A stretch of 64,000 bases of DNA from Sphingobacterium thalpophilum (GCF_901482695.1 NZ_LR590484.1:4464001-4528000), one strand, 5' to 3'. Shown: positions 32,999 through 43,362, counted from the first letter of the stretch. The notes: generated by a model not told the origin, from the sequence alone. A program made the numbers and translations.

Positions 32999-35461
32999 AT
33001 GAAGATCAGATACCTTATTTTTTGTGTTGTACTGTGCTTGTCGGGGCAGCTTAGCCCAGCGCAGGAACTGAAGCTGACCTATGATAAAGCTGCGGCAAAC
33101 TGGAATGAGGCGTTGCCTCTGGGCAATGGGCGCATCGGAGCCATGGTATATGGCGGGGTCTCCAGGGAAGAAATCCAGCTCAATGAGGAAACCATCTGGG
33201 CTGGGCGCCCCGGAAATAATGTGCCGAAGGGCAAGTACAACGACATCGTAAAAATTCGCCAGCTCCTGAATGAAGGGCGGAATAAAGAAGCTCAGGATCT
33301 GTCCAACAGGGCATTTCCCAGGGCTGCACCGGCGGGTCTGGATTATGGGATGCCTTACCAGACCTTTGGCAGCTTACTGATCGGGTTTCCGGAACATCTC
33401 AGCCCGCAGGGTTATCGGCGTGAGCTGGATCTGAATGATGCGGTTTCAACGGTTTCTTATGAAAGCAACGGAGTCCGGTATCACCGCGAACTATTCACCT
33501 CGCTGGCCGACAGTGTGCTGCTGATCCGTATTACAGCCGATAAAAAGAAAAGCGTCTCCATGGATCTGAGCTGGAAGACTCCCCATCAGGATGTGGTCAT
33601 TGGCCAGCAGGACGGCACTCTTTTTCTTCGCGGAAAAGGGGGCAAGGTGGATGCGAAGGAAGGACAGGTGGCCTTCTATGGCTTGGTATACCCGCAGGTG
33701 AAAGGTGGACGGATCGACTATCTTGACCAGCAGGTATCCATTAAGGATGCCGACGAAGTGATTCTGTATGTCTCGATAGCGACAAACTTCAAGAATTACC
33801 GCGATCTGTCGGCTGATCCGCAGCGCAAAGCCACCCGGATATTGGAACGGGCACGAAAGGTCAGGTATGGCCGCGCGCTGAAAAGTCATGTGAAAGAATA
33901 TCAGCGGTATTTCAACCGTGTAAAGCTGGATCTGGGCAGCAGTGCGCAGGCCAGCAAAACAACCGATGTACGCATCCGCGAGTTCGCCCACAGCGTTGAT
34001 CCCCAGTTGGTGGCGCTTTATTTTCAGTTTGGCCGTTATCTGCTGATTTCGTCGTCGCAGCCGGGGGGACAGCCTGCCAACCTGCAGGGGATCTGGAACG
34101 ATAAGCTATCGCCGCCCTGGGATAGTAAATACACGATAAATATCAATACCGAAATGAACTACTGGCCTGCGGAGGTCGCTAACCTGAGCGAAATGCACGA
34201 GCCTCTGTTCAGCATGCTGAAGGATCTGGCTGTGACGGGACAGGAGAGCGCCCGTGAAATGTACCATGCCAGAGGCTGGAATGCGCACCATAATACGGAT
34301 CTATGGCGCATCACGGGTGTTGTCGATGGTGGTTTTTACGGAATGTGGCCGATGGGAGGTGCCTGGCTGAGCCAGCATATATGGCAACATTATCTATACC
34401 GTGGCGATACCGGTTTTTTGAAAGAATACTACCCTGTGCTGAAGGGTGCGGCCTTGTTTTATCTGGATGTGCTGACTAAGGATCCTTCGGGCAAATGGCT
34501 GGTGGTGAGTCCCTCAATCAGTCCGGAAAATAGTTATGAAGCAGAGGGTGTAGGCGTTTCGGCGGGTACCACGATGGACAACCAGCTGGTGTTTGATGTG
34601 TTCAGCAATTTTTTGCGCGCATCTGCGGTACTGGAGGTAGATGGGGCATTGCGTGATTCGGTGCAGCAGAGCCTGCAGCAGCTGCCACCGATGCAGGTCG
34701 GGCAGCATGGGCAGCTGCAGGAATGGCTCAGGGATCTGGACCGCACAAATGACCATCACCGGCACATATCGCATCTGTACGGCCTGTTTCCTTCGGGACA
34801 GATCTCGCCATTCCGGCATCCTGAACTCGCTCAGGCAGCCAAAAACTCACTGATCTACCGCGGGGATAAATCTACGGGATGGTCCATGGGCTGGAAGGTC
34901 AACTGGTGGGCCCGGTTACTGGACGGCAAACAGTCCTACAAACTGATCAAAGATCAGCTGAGCCCTGCCCCTGAGGAGCAGCAGGGACAAAATGGCGGTA
35001 CCTATCCCAATCTGCTGGATGCGCATCCTCCGTTTCAGATTGATGGAAATTTTGGCTGTACTTCGGGTATTGCTGAAATGCTCCTGCAGTCTTATGATGG
35101 CAGTATCTATCTGCTGCCGGCGTGGCCGGATGAACTGCCCGGCGGAGAGGTCAAGGGGCTGGTCGCCAGAGGCGGATTTATCATCGATATGCGCTGGAAA
35201 GAGGGACGGCTGACGGCACTGAAGATCAAGTCTACCCTGGGCGGCAATTGCCGTCTCCGTATAAGTGATCGTACGACGCTTACCTTAAAGGGAAAAGCGC
35301 TTCAAAAAGCCAGTGGAGAGAACTCCAATCCCTTGTTTGCCGTCGATGAAATCAAGACACCATTGATAAAAACGCAGAAAGGTCTGTTGACGCTTCCGCA
35401 GACCGCAATCTACGATGTCCCTACAGCAAAAGGCAAGGTCTATGAGTTTGCGGTAAATTGA
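32999..35461 (+). CDS. Secreted GH95 alpha-L-fucosidase / alpha-L-galactosidase
   Basis: The 820-residue enzyme has a signal peptide (to about residue 22, LSPAQ) and the GH95 N-terminal beta domain (WNEALPLGNGRIGAMVYGG; LNEETIWAGRP). The (alpha/alpha)6 catalytic domain carries NINTEMNYWPAE (Asn381, Asn383), SPSISPEN (Glu510, likely general acid) and FQIDGNFG (Asp682), the positions used by GH95 enzymes for inverting hydrolysis. A beta-sandwich forms the C-terminus. Family members cleave terminal alpha-1,2-L-fucose or alpha-L-galactose from plant xyloglucan, rhamnogalacturonan or host glycans. Probably periplasmic. No SusCD is adjacent; a terminator follows at 35480. Confidence 0.93.
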   Translation: MKIRYLIFCVVLCLSGQLSPAQELKLTYDKAAANWNEALPLGNGRIGAMVYGGVSREEIQLNEETIWAGRPGNNVPKGKYNDIVKIRQLLNEGRNKEAQDLSNRAFPRAAPAGLDYGMPYQTFGSLLIGFPEHLSPQGYRRELDLNDAVSTVSYESNGVRYHRELFTSLADSVLLIRITADKKKSVSMDLSWKTPHQDVVIGQQDGTLFLRGKGGKVDAKEGQVAFYGLVYPQVKGGRIDYLDQQVSIKDADEVILYVSIATNFKNYRDLSADPQRKATRILERARKVRYGRALKSHVKEYQRYFNRVKLDLGSSAQASKTTDVRIREFAHSVDPQLVALYFQFGRYLLISSSQPGGQPANLQGIWNDKLSPPWDSKYTININTEMNYWPAEVANLSEMHEPLFSMLKDLAVTGQESAREMYHARGWNAHHNTDLWRITGVVDGGFYGMWPMGGAWLSQHIWQHYLYRGDTGFLKEYYPVLKGAALFYLDVLTKDPSGKWLVVSPSISPENSYEAEGVGVSAGTTMDNQLVFDVFSNFLRASAVLEVDGALRDSVQQSLQQLPPMQVGQHGQLQEWLRDLDRTNDHHRHISHLYGLFPSGQISPFRHPELAQAAKNSLIYRGDKSTGWSMGWKVNWWARLLDGKQSYKLIKDQLSPAPEEQQGQNGGTYPNLLDAHPPFQIDGNFGCTSGIAEMLLQSYDGSIYLLPAWPDELPGGEVKGLVARGGFIIDMRWKEGRLTALKIKSTLGGNCRLRISDRTTLTLKGKALQKASGENSNPLFAVDEIKTPLIKTQKGLLTLPQTAIYDVPTAKGKVYEFAVN

Positions 35462-35479
35462 TGGCGTTAACCAATAAGC

Positions 35480-35510
35480 AAGCCGTTTGAGAACACTCAA
35501 ACGGCTTTGT
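35480..35510. terminator. Hairpin terminator between convergent genes
   Basis: A perfect 12-bp stem, AAGCCGTTTGAG (35480-35491) and CTCAAACGGCTT (35496-35507) with loop AACA, lies between the GH95 gene (+) and the peptidase gene (-). The T-run is short, so I call it with moderate confidence. It may serve both directions. Confidence 0.6.
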
Positions 35511-35537
35511 GGATATAATTAAACAAACAACAGCAAC

Positions 35538-38372
35538 TTAATCTTTTTGGGGATATAATGTAAATCTGAAGAGGTGCTCAGGCTGTAAATATTTTTGTGC
35601 GAGCTGTTTCACCTGTTCGGCGGTGATAGACCGGATCAGATCGCTTTCCTTAAAGACGCGCGACGGGTCGAGCTGGTCGACGGCGCTGCTGAGCAGGTAG
35701 GATAGCCAGAAGCCATTGTACTGAACCTGCTGACTGCTGCTCAGCAATTTTTCGGCGATGTACTTATCGATATCTTCTTGGGACGGACCGTGCTGGCGGA
35801 TCAGCTCGATCTCTTCAAGGGCTGCTGCGACCAATTTGTCGACCTGTCCGGGTGCGGTGGTAAACGAGATATTCATGCCAAACCGCTTTCTCGGATTTTT
35901 GGCCAGTGACGGAGATACATTGATGGAATAAATGCCGCCTTCTTTTTCCCGCAGCCGCTCAGTCAGCTTGATGGTGAGACAACTCGAAAGGGCATCCATC
36001 AGCAGGTTGTTGTATTCGCTGTAGTCATCATAAGTACCCAGATACGCCATGGCCACCGTGGACTTTTCTTCTTTTCCTCTGTAAATGGACCGGCTGATGC
36101 CCTGTGCCGGCGGATATGCACCGTTATCCACGAATTGTTCTTTGCGTCCGAGGCCCGGGAGTGTGGCCAGATAGTGTTTGATATAAGGATCTATCAGTGC
36201 ACGGTCAAAGTTGCCGACGATGACGAAGGTGAAATCTGAAGCGTCGGCAAATCGGTCCTTGTAAATCTCATATGCGCGGTCGAGATCAATCTCTTCAATT
36301 TTTTGAATGGTAGGACCGGTCTTACGTGGATCGTTGTCATAGAGCACTGCAGCAATCGAATCCGTAAAGAATGTACTGGCCTGCTGATGCCGGTTTTTCA
36401 GTGACAGTTTTGTCTTCTCGAGATTGGCTTTGTTGATGTCGCGGTCGAGTCGGGGCACTGTAAAATACGCATACAATAGTTCAAATGCGGTCTGCATATC
36501 TTCGCGGCTGGACTGCGCCTTGATACCTTCGCCGATTTCATTGATGAAGGGACTCGCCGATGCGTTTTTTCCATTGAGGTAATGAGCGAGCTGTAGTGAG
36601 TTGAAAGGACCTAATCCGCTGCTCGTGACAATATTGACCGCATTGGTTGCGGACTGAAAGTCTTTAAGTGAATAGCGTGAATAGCCTCCGGGGCTATAAG
36701 AAGTCAGCAGGATCTCGTCATTTTTTAGGGTTGTGGGCTTCAGGATCACTTTTGCACCATTGCTGAGCACAAGAGTCTGGGTGCCCACCGTTTTATTCTC
36801 CGTTTCACTGATGATGCTGCCCGGCTGTGGCAGCGCTGACAATAGCTTGTCGGCCAGTGCCGCTTCCTGATAGGCACTCACTTCCTGCTGTAGCGCGAGA
36901 TTGATCCAGCCATCCAATACCGCTTCGTCGGGGATCTGTTTGAGGTCATCGTTGTAAACCAGAACCATGTCGCGGTCCCTTTGTCCTTCAAATTCTCTGC
37001 CATGGGCCAGGACATCGGAAAGGCTGATATCATCGATGGCTTTGAGGAGTACCGGCTGCAGGAAACGGAATGAAGGAGCCGGTTCATCTTTGAGGTAATG
37101 TGCCAGGATCTGGTCCATATGGGACTTGGAGTCAGTCTTGTCGTATTCTTTGAGGCTCTGGATCAGCATACTGCGATAGTCTGATTTTAAGCGGTTAATC
37201 TCAGTCGCTGTAAATCCATATGTGGCAATCTGTCGCAGCGTGTGATAGACGGCATGGATGCTGGACTGTAGACTGTCTGGCTTGGGCATGATCTGTATGC
37301 TGTTGGTCTCCAGGTTGCCCACGAGCGTACCATTGCTCAGGGAGGCCGCAAGATAAGGTGACTGTGACCGTCGTGTTTGTTCGGCCAGGCGCATATTGGT
37401 CAGTTGAATGTAGAAATCTCTGGCCAGCGAATTTTTGTAGTCTGCCAGCTGTCGTGTCTTTTGGACCTGCCGTTTATGCAGGATCTGCAAGGAGGTCTGC
37501 GTGACTTCGGGATCGGTAAATTTCAAAAACTGTTTTTTTCCAGTCAGGGCAATCGGATAGCTCCTGGACCTGGGCGCATTTTTTGGATTTTTTAGTCCAG
37601 AAAACTGGGCAATAATCTGCCTTTCCATGTCGTCGGGATCGATATCACCGACGACGATCAGTGCCTGCAGTTCAGGGCGGTACCAATCTCTGTGAAACTG
37701 CCGTATTTCGTCATGTCTGAAGCTGTTGAGTACTTCATCTGTCCCGATGGGCATGCGGTAGGCATACCGGGACCGGTTGGTCAGCAATGGAAATGTCTTT
37801 TCCTGCAGCCGCTGTGAAAGTCCTCCGCGCTGCCGTTTTTCTTCGAGAATAACACCACGCTCCTGATCGATATCATCATCTTCAAGTAATGCACCGTCTG
37901 CCCAGTCGCGCATGATCAGCAAGCCCTGCTTTAACAGTTCGGGGTCGGTGGTCGGCAGAGGCAATTGGTATACCGTCTCTTCAAATCCGGTATACGCGTT
38001 GAGATCGGCACCAAAGCGAATACCCGATTTTTGCAGATAATCAACAAGGGCATTTTTGGGAAAATGGGTAGTGCCGTTAAAGTTCATGTGCTCCAGGAAA
38101 TGGGCAAGGCCCTGCTGTTTGTCTGTTTCCTGCAGCGATCCGACCTTATTGGCCAGATAAAATAATACTCTCTCCCTGGGCTCGGTATTGTGCAGGATAA
38201 AATATTGGAAGCCATTGGGAAGCTTCCCGGTCTTAATGTCCGGATTGAGCGGGATGCGGGCTTCTTGACCGTTGGCCGGCGCGGTATTTAGCTGCTGTGC
38301 ATAGCTCAGCCGGGGAGCTGCCGATCCTAGAGAAAGGGTCAATAATGTAAAAAATAGGGTAGTATGTCGCAT
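35538..38372 (-). CDS. M16-family zinc metallopeptidase (two-lobed, secreted)
   Basis: The 944-residue protein has a signal peptide (to about residue 26, RLSYAQQ) and the inverted zinc motif HFLEHMNF (His91, Glu94, His95), with the downstream DQERGVILEEKRQR helix supplying the third ligand. It is long enough for both M16 halves: the N-terminal catalytic lobe, and a C-terminal lobe (from about 480: LADKLLSALPQPGSIISETE) without a zinc site. M16 peptidases such as pitrilysin degrade peptides. It starts 3 bases after a MutS-like gene and is the last gene of a five-gene operon with Gld-like ABC genes. Export suggests a role in envelope peptide turnover. Confidence 0.92.
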   Translation of the reverse strand: MRHTTLFFTLLTLSLGSAAPRLSYAQQLNTAPANGQEARIPLNPDIKTGKLPNGFQYFILHNTEPRERVLFYLANKVGSLQETDKQQGLAHFLEHMNFNGTTHFPKNALVDYLQKSGIRFGADLNAYTGFEETVYQLPLPTTDPELLKQGLLIMRDWADGALLEDDDIDQERGVILEEKRQRGGLSQRLQEKTFPLLTNRSRYAYRMPIGTDEVLNSFRHDEIRQFHRDWYRPELQALIVVGDIDPDDMERQIIAQFSGLKNPKNAPRSRSYPIALTGKKQFLKFTDPEVTQTSLQILHKRQVQKTRQLADYKNSLARDFYIQLTNMRLAEQTRRSQSPYLAASLSNGTLVGNLETNSIQIMPKPDSLQSSIHAVYHTLRQIATYGFTATEINRLKSDYRSMLIQSLKEYDKTDSKSHMDQILAHYLKDEPAPSFRFLQPVLLKAIDDISLSDVLAHGREFEGQRDRDMVLVYNDDLKQIPDEAVLDGWINLALQQEVSAYQEAALADKLLSALPQPGSIISETENKTVGTQTLVLSNGAKVILKPTTLKNDEILLTSYSPGGYSRYSLKDFQSATNAVNIVTSSGLGPFNSLQLAHYLNGKNASASPFINEIGEGIKAQSSREDMQTAFELLYAYFTVPRLDRDINKANLEKTKLSLKNRHQQASTFFTDSIAAVLYDNDPRKTGPTIQKIEEIDLDRAYEIYKDRFADASDFTFVIVGNFDRALIDPYIKHYLATLPGLGRKEQFVDNGAYPPAQGISRSIYRGKEEKSTVAMAYLGTYDDYSEYNNLLMDALSSCLTIKLTERLREKEGGIYSINVSPSLAKNPRKRFGMNISFTTAPGQVDKLVAAALEEIELIRQHGPSQEDIDKYIAEKLLSSSQQVQYNGFWLSYLLSSAVDQLDPSRVFKESDLIRSITAEQVKQLAQKYLQPEHLFRFTLYPQKD

Positions 38373-38375
38373 GTC

Positions 38376-39725
38376 TTATATGTTTTTGCTGTTTTGTTCT
38401 AATAATTCGAGTACTTTTTCTTTGTGGATGAGTACCATACCATGCTTATCGCTACTGATTCCGTTAGCTGAACGGTAGCTGTAATAAGGAACTTGTCCGC
38501 GCATCGTTGTGGGCATATAGACAAATTGTATGTTGCTGTTGTCCTGCTGCAGCTGCTCGCCCACCTCAACAATATGGGTCGAAATCAGATACTGGCAGTT
38601 GTGATGCTGCTGAAATGCGCGTGTCACCGTGAGCGTTGCTTCAAAGGCATCTTTGACGTTGGTGCCCTTGAAGAGCTCATCAAAAATGATGACCATATTT
38701 TTGCCCTGACTGACATAGGTCGCGACCTTTTTGACACGGAGTACCTCGGCGTAGTAATGGCTGTGGCCCAGATCGATGTTGTCGGCAACATTGATGGAGC
38801 TATATAACCCGTCTTTCACCGAGAAGCGCATTTTAGCTGCCGCCACGGGCAGGCCGAGATGGGCAAGGTAGATCGCGATGCCAAAGCTCTTCATATAGGT
38901 GGATTTGCCTGCCATATTGGCTCCGGTCAGAAAGATCAGGTTGTGGCTGCCCTTAAATTGCAGATCATTGCCCACGGCATCGGGGATGGCGGGGTGGTAT
39001 ACGTCGTGCAGTTCAATCGCCTGCTGATCTGGGGGCAGGACCTCTGCCTGTACAAAATGACGCTGGTTGGCGACCTCGGCAATGGACTGATACAGATCAA
39101 TATGATAGATAGCGGAAAGACTCTGCTGAATTTCCCTGGCCCATCTGTAGCGCAGCTGATAGTCACAACGTGCAGCGAGAACAAGTGGTAATGTATCCGT
39201 ATGTGAGTCAATCTGCTGCTGTAGCTGCAGCAGCAGGCTGTGTTCGCTGCGCAACCATGACTGCTCGAAGACGCTGTCCTGAAGCAGACCATCTGTATCG
39301 TGCTCCCGCAGGAGTGAAAGGTAGCTGGCGAGCTCAAGCATGATCCGGAATGTTGCGCGGATGCCTGACTCAGTATGTTTTTTTTCTTCTTTCAGCCCGA
39401 GCACGGCGAGCAGCTGCCGACGGGCAGCGCGGAGCAGGGCGACAGTCAAACCGCGGCCGGAGTAACTGTTGGTATAGCTCTGGGCGATATCGAGGTCCTC
39501 CGGACGGATTTGGAACCGGCGGGGTAGCCTCCGAAAGAAGGAAATGAGTGTGCTCCGCCGCCGGATCGCTTCGCTGTCGGCGAGGGGTTGCTCAAATAGT
39601 TTTTCCAGCAGCTGCTCCCCGCCGAAAGTCTCGGTCTTATTGTAAAGGGAAAAGATTGAGTCCCGTTTATATTTTCCGGAAATATTGAGATCTTGAAGGG
39701 TCTGTTTATCAATGATGAAGCTCAT
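38376..39725 (-). CDS. MutS-like ATPase lacking the mismatch-recognition domain (paralog A)
   Basis: The 449-residue protein has a MutS-type ABC ATPase in its C-terminal 200 residues: Walker A TGANMAGKST (267-276, Lys274), Walker B VIIFDELFKGTNVKDA (Asp349, Glu350), and STHIVEVGEQL as the switch segment. The N-terminal 250 residues resemble MutS core/lever helices (DSIFSLYNKTETFGGEQLLE), but there is no mismatch-binding domain. Such MutS-like proteins are common in Bacteroidota and have no settled role. It overlaps the paralog upstream by four bases (ATGA), implying coupled translation and possibly a heterodimer. Confidence 0.88.
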   Translation of the reverse strand: MSFIIDKQTLQDLNISGKYKRDSIFSLYNKTETFGGEQLLEKLFEQPLADSEAIRRRSTLISFFRRLPRRFQIRPEDLDIAQSYTNSYSGRGLTVALLRAARRQLLAVLGLKEEKKHTESGIRATFRIMLELASYLSLLREHDTDGLLQDSVFEQSWLRSEHSLLLQLQQQIDSHTDTLPLVLAARCDYQLRYRWAREIQQSLSAIYHIDLYQSIAEVANQRHFVQAEVLPPDQQAIELHDVYHPAIPDAVGNDLQFKGSHNLIFLTGANMAGKSTYMKSFGIAIYLAHLGLPVAAAKMRFSVKDGLYSSINVADNIDLGHSHYYAEVLRVKKVATYVSQGKNMVIIFDELFKGTNVKDAFEATLTVTRAFQQHHNCQYLISTHIVEVGEQLQQDNSNIQFVYMPTTMRGQVPYYSYRSANGISSDKHGMVLIHKEKVLELLEQNSKNI

Positions 39726-41062
39726 GAGTCCAGTTGTTTTTGTGAAGTTAATAGATCAATGATGCCTTCGTTTTCTATGATGATCATGCCGTGTCTGTCT
39801 GCCGAAATCCCCTGTTGCAGGTGATAGGTATAACTTGGGCGGCCCTGCTGCATGACTGTAGGCAGAAAGACAAATCTGATGTCGCCGTGCGATTGCTTCA
39901 GCTGTTCGCCGGCCTCCAGAATATGGGTCGAAAGTACAAACTGACATCTGGGGTGCTGGTATAGACGGGACACAACCTCCACGGTGCCTTCGAGGGCATC
40001 TTTGACATTGGTGCCCCGAAACATTTCATCGAAAATGACAAAGAGCTTGCGGCCTTCGGCCAGCTGCTGGGCGACTTTCTTGATGCGCAGCACTTCAGCA
40101 AAAAAGTGACTATAGCCCATCGCGATGTTGTCCGGCAGGTTGATCGAAGTAAATATGCCATCTCGTGGGCTGAACAGCAGTTTTTTGGCCGGTACCGGAA
40201 ATCCTACATGGGCCAGATAAAGAGCGATTCCCAGGGATTTCATAAACGTGGATTTACCTGCCATGTTCGCTCCCGTCAGGAAAGTGATATTGTGAAGACG
40301 ATCCATGGCGTGATCATTGCCTCTGGCATTGGCGACGAGCGGATGGAAAACACCTTCAAAAATGAGCTGATCCTGCTGGCTGCTGTCGACAATGGGAACC
40401 ACAAATTGGCGCTCATGGGCGACCTGAGCAACGGTCCTATAGACATCAAAGGTGTATATGTCGCGCAAGATGCTCAGCAGCAGTTCTTTTTCCTCAAACC
40501 GGAGGATGTTGTCGTATTGGATGACCATTTCGCGCGACAGCCGCTGTCTGTCCTGAAGCAGCGGAATCTGCTCCAGACTACTGTCGGCAAATTTCAATAC
40601 CCATTTTTTCAGTTCCTTCTGATAGCTGTCGGAGTGATCTGCAGGCGAATGTCGGATAAGATCCTTCCAGCAATGAATAATCTGGCTGCAGGCTATGATG
40701 CCCCCGACGATCTTTTTGTACTCGCTGTCGCCTCCGACGAGCTGCTGAAAGCGTTCTCTGAGCGAAAGGCTGCCTCCCTGCAGACGGCTGCGCTCGTCGG
40801 CCATATCAAGGTAAAACAGGGCCTGGTCAAACCAGCTGGACTGGAAAGGAAAGGGCATGGACTGTTCCATAAAATACCGGATCGTTGCCGTACGGTCGAC
40901 GATCGACAGCGCATCGGATAGCGGGTAATTAAACCATTCTTCCAATAATTCGGCTCCACCTGATGTTGTGGTCTTGTTGAAGATGCCAAAGATGGACTCC
41001 GCACCTCTGGCTCCAAAGATCGACAGGTCGTCTCTGGTCTGCTTGTCTATAATCAATCCCAT
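39722..41062 (-). CDS. MutS-like ATPase lacking the mismatch-recognition domain (paralog B)
   Basis: The 446-residue protein is a paralog of the next gene, sharing the opening IIDKQTRDDLSIFGARGAES and SIFGIFNKTTTSGGAELLEE, Walker A TGANMAGKST (263-272, Lys270), Walker B FVIFDEMFRGTNVKDALEGT and STHILEAGEQL. Both end in a segment like YTYHLQQGISADRHGMIIIE, followed by a short leucine-rich tail. Sequence outside the ATPase has diverged, so the two are not recent copies. It starts 2 bases after the Gld-like permease, and its stop overlaps paralog A's start. ABC-type MutS ATPases work as dimers, so an asymmetric A/B dimer is a natural hypothesis. Confidence 0.88.
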   Translation of the reverse strand: MGLIIDKQTRDDLSIFGARGAESIFGIFNKTTTSGGAELLEEWFNYPLSDALSIVDRTATIRYFMEQSMPFPFQSSWFDQALFYLDMADERSRLQGGSLSLRERFQQLVGGDSEYKKIVGGIIACSQIIHCWKDLIRHSPADHSDSYQKELKKWVLKFADSSLEQIPLLQDRQRLSREMVIQYDNILRFEEKELLLSILRDIYTFDVYRTVAQVAHERQFVVPIVDSSQQDQLIFEGVFHPLVANARGNDHAMDRLHNITFLTGANMAGKSTFMKSLGIALYLAHVGFPVPAKKLLFSPRDGIFTSINLPDNIAMGYSHFFAEVLRIKKVAQQLAEGRKLFVIFDEMFRGTNVKDALEGTVEVVSRLYQHPRCQFVLSTHILEAGEQLKQSHGDIRFVFLPTVMQQGRPSYTYHLQQGISADRHGMIIIENEGIIDLLTSQKQLDS

Positions 41063-41064
41063 GC

Positions 41065-43362
41065 TTACCGTCCTCTTCTTCTGATCCAGATGACAATGCC
41101 GGTACCCAGCATGGTCAGTGGTATGATAAATTTGATGAGTATCTCAAAATAGGTCCATGTGCTTTCGCCGATGCGTAGCGTTTTGTCGATCGGATCGGGA
41201 AGTCGCATGTCGACAGGTACCTCACCGTCACTGAGCCAGGAAAACGCAGCGCTGACCAACGAGAAATTGGAGGCATTGACCTGATTGCGTTTAATAAATA
41301 GTTCGCTGTTGCTGATCCAGTCGGCATCGCCGGTGACCAGGATTTTCTGTTGCTTGGCTCCGACTTTACGGGATAGTGCCACGACTGTGGGACGAGCGCC
41401 TTCACGTTCGCCAGCACCGGGGTTTACCACCGGCTTACCGTCGATAAAATTGAGGTTTTCGAGCTCATTCCAGGTGCCGCTACTATCGGTTGCAAAGAGT
41501 ACTCTGGATTGGAATGGCGAGGCTGGCGAGACGAGGATGCCCGCTGTTCCGGACATCGTGATCACCTCCTCGCGGCGGTTCATGGGCGCCAGGTAGTAGG
41601 AAAATTCCTCACCGGCTTTCGTCGGCTTTAGGGTGAGCAGATCCGGCTGAAGTGCTTCTTGCTGTTTGACCAGCACACCGGGCTCGAGGGTCAGACCCAG
41701 TGGTGCAGCGATCTGGTTGAAAATAGCCTCCTGGCTCGGCTCTCCGGCAAGCATCATATTGCGGCCACTGGCAATATAGCTATGCAGGTTGGCCAGCTCC
41801 TGTTCGCTGTATGGCTGCCGCGGCTCTGCAATGATCAGGATGTTGATATTCTCCGGAACTGGCCTCGAAAGATCGATTTCCTTAAAATCAAAGCCCTGAT
41901 TGATCATGGAATAACGAAAGGTCTTTTCCTGGGTAATGGTTTTGTAGCCACGGTCCTGTGTAGAGTTGCTGTTGCGTTCGCCATGCCCTGAAACGAATCC
42001 CACAATAGGAAGTTCGTCCATGACCAGCCGCTTGATGGCTGCACTGATTTCTGATTCCAACGGCACACGCTGCATGTCGTCATAGACGCGCAGAAACGTC
42101 TTGCGGCCATTTTCACGCTCGAGGACACGGACAAATCGATAATTCTCCGTGGAGAGATCGACCTGATTCTTAATGGCAGCGTAAGGCAGGATGTCAAATT
42201 TCCACTTGTTGAACTTACGTAGGGTATCTATCCGCTGCTCGGCATTGAGCTTGGGAAACTGACGGTCGAGAATCGGGTTTTCAGTGTCGTGATAGTAGTA
42301 CACGTATTCCATCTGTATCTCCGGCTTAAACCGGATATACTTTTCAAAAGAACCGACGTCGCTTTTATACGACGAAGGAAGGCCGATAAAGCTGTTGGCG
42401 TCAAGCATGTTGACATAGGTGGTGATCTTAAATCCGCCCTGTAGTTTGGCCATGATCGCCTGGCTGCTGGGGCGGAGGGTATTGCTTTTGCGGTAGGTGC
42501 TGTCATAATAAAATTTGACGAACGGCAATGTGGTCAGGTAGCCGATCAGGAATACCGCGAGGGTGATGCCGCCAAATTTGAGCAGGTTCTGGCCTGTAGC
42601 CTGTTTTTTACGTATGGCCTGCAGGCGGAAGATCGTGTAGCTGACAAACAGGATGTTGACCAGCAGAAAGTAAAGCACATCTTCACTAGTGACCATGCCG
42701 GCAATGAATGTATCCGCCCTGCCGTTGATCGCCAGCCAGTAGGTGATCTCGCGCACAAAAGGGATGTCCTGCCAGAGGCCTCTGGCGAAGTTCATCACAG
42801 CAAATACGCATAGGGTTCCTATTGCAGCTACGATATTATAACTGGTCAATGAGGACATAAAGAGGCCGACTGCTGCGTATGCAGACAAAAGCAGAAAGAG
42901 ACCCAATAGGCCGGTAAGCATGGGGCCGATATCGGCATTGATCAGGGTACCCATGGTAAAGATGATCAGCAGCGATACCAGAAGCGTGAGGACGAGACCA
43001 AACAGCAGCAGCGCGATATACTTGCCCAGAATAATCTGGCTGTTGGTAACGGGAGAGGAGTATAGCAATTTGATTGAGCCGCTGCTGTATTCCCTGCTCA
43101 TGATGCTCATGGTCAATAGGGGCATGTAGAGGTACAGATAGGACTGTATTTTCGGATAAATGCCCCCCCAGGCAGATGAAAATAAACTCTCTGTCGCATT
43201 GACAAGGTCAATTTTCATGGACTGCACCTGTACCATACCCGCGTAAGATCCGGCGAATAAATAGCCTATCTGGAATGTGAAGATCATCAGGATAAGCCAT
43301 GCGACGGGTGAATAAAAGAGCACCTGTAGCTCTGTTTTTGCTATTTTTAATGTCGTTTTCAT
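41065..43362 (-). CDS. Fused ABC-2 permease and GldG-like auxiliary protein
   Basis: The 765-residue protein joins an ABC-2-type permease (about 1-240, six helices, starting AKTELQVLFYSPVAWLILMI and with MSIMSREYSSGSIKLLYSSP) to a GldG/DUF4350-like region. The second half starts with a helix near 265, continues as a long extracytoplasmic domain (VGFVSGHGERNSNS; VDMRLPDPIDKTLRIG) and ends in a C-terminal helix (IIPLTMLGTGIVIWIRRRGR). In Flavobacterium, GldF and GldG are separate proteins that work with GldA; here both functions are in one chain. The ATPase partner is encoded 12 bases upstream. Confidence 0.85.
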   Translation of the reverse strand: MKTTLKIAKTELQVLFYSPVAWLILMIFTFQIGYLFAGSYAGMVQVQSMKIDLVNATESLFSSAWGGIYPKIQSYLYLYMPLLTMSIMSREYSSGSIKLLYSSPVTNSQIILGKYIALLLFGLVLTLLVSLLIIFTMGTLINADIGPMLTGLLGLFLLLSAYAAVGLFMSSLTSYNIVAAIGTLCVFAVMNFARGLWQDIPFVREITYWLAINGRADTFIAGMVTSEDVLYFLLVNILFVSYTIFRLQAIRKKQATGQNLLKFGGITLAVFLIGYLTTLPFVKFYYDSTYRKSNTLRPSSQAIMAKLQGGFKITTYVNMLDANSFIGLPSSYKSDVGSFEKYIRFKPEIQMEYVYYYHDTENPILDRQFPKLNAEQRIDTLRKFNKWKFDILPYAAIKNQVDLSTENYRFVRVLERENGRKTFLRVYDDMQRVPLESEISAAIKRLVMDELPIVGFVSGHGERNSNSTQDRGYKTITQEKTFRYSMINQGFDFKEIDLSRPVPENINILIIAEPRQPYSEQELANLHSYIASGRNMMLAGEPSQEAIFNQIAAPLGLTLEPGVLVKQQEALQPDLLTLKPTKAGEEFSYYLAPMNRREEVITMSGTAGILVSPASPFQSRVLFATDSSGTWNELENLNFIDGKPVVNPGAGEREGARPTVVALSRKVGAKQQKILVTGDADWISNSELFIKRNQVNASNFSLVSAAFSWLSDGEVPVDMRLPDPIDKTLRIGESTWTYFEILIKFIIPLTMLGTGIVIWIRRRGR

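Noticed and set aside
40106..40921. 271-codon frame antisense to a MutS-like gene
   Set aside because: The MutS-like gene has full ATPase motifs and couples to its neighbours; the antisense frame has none.
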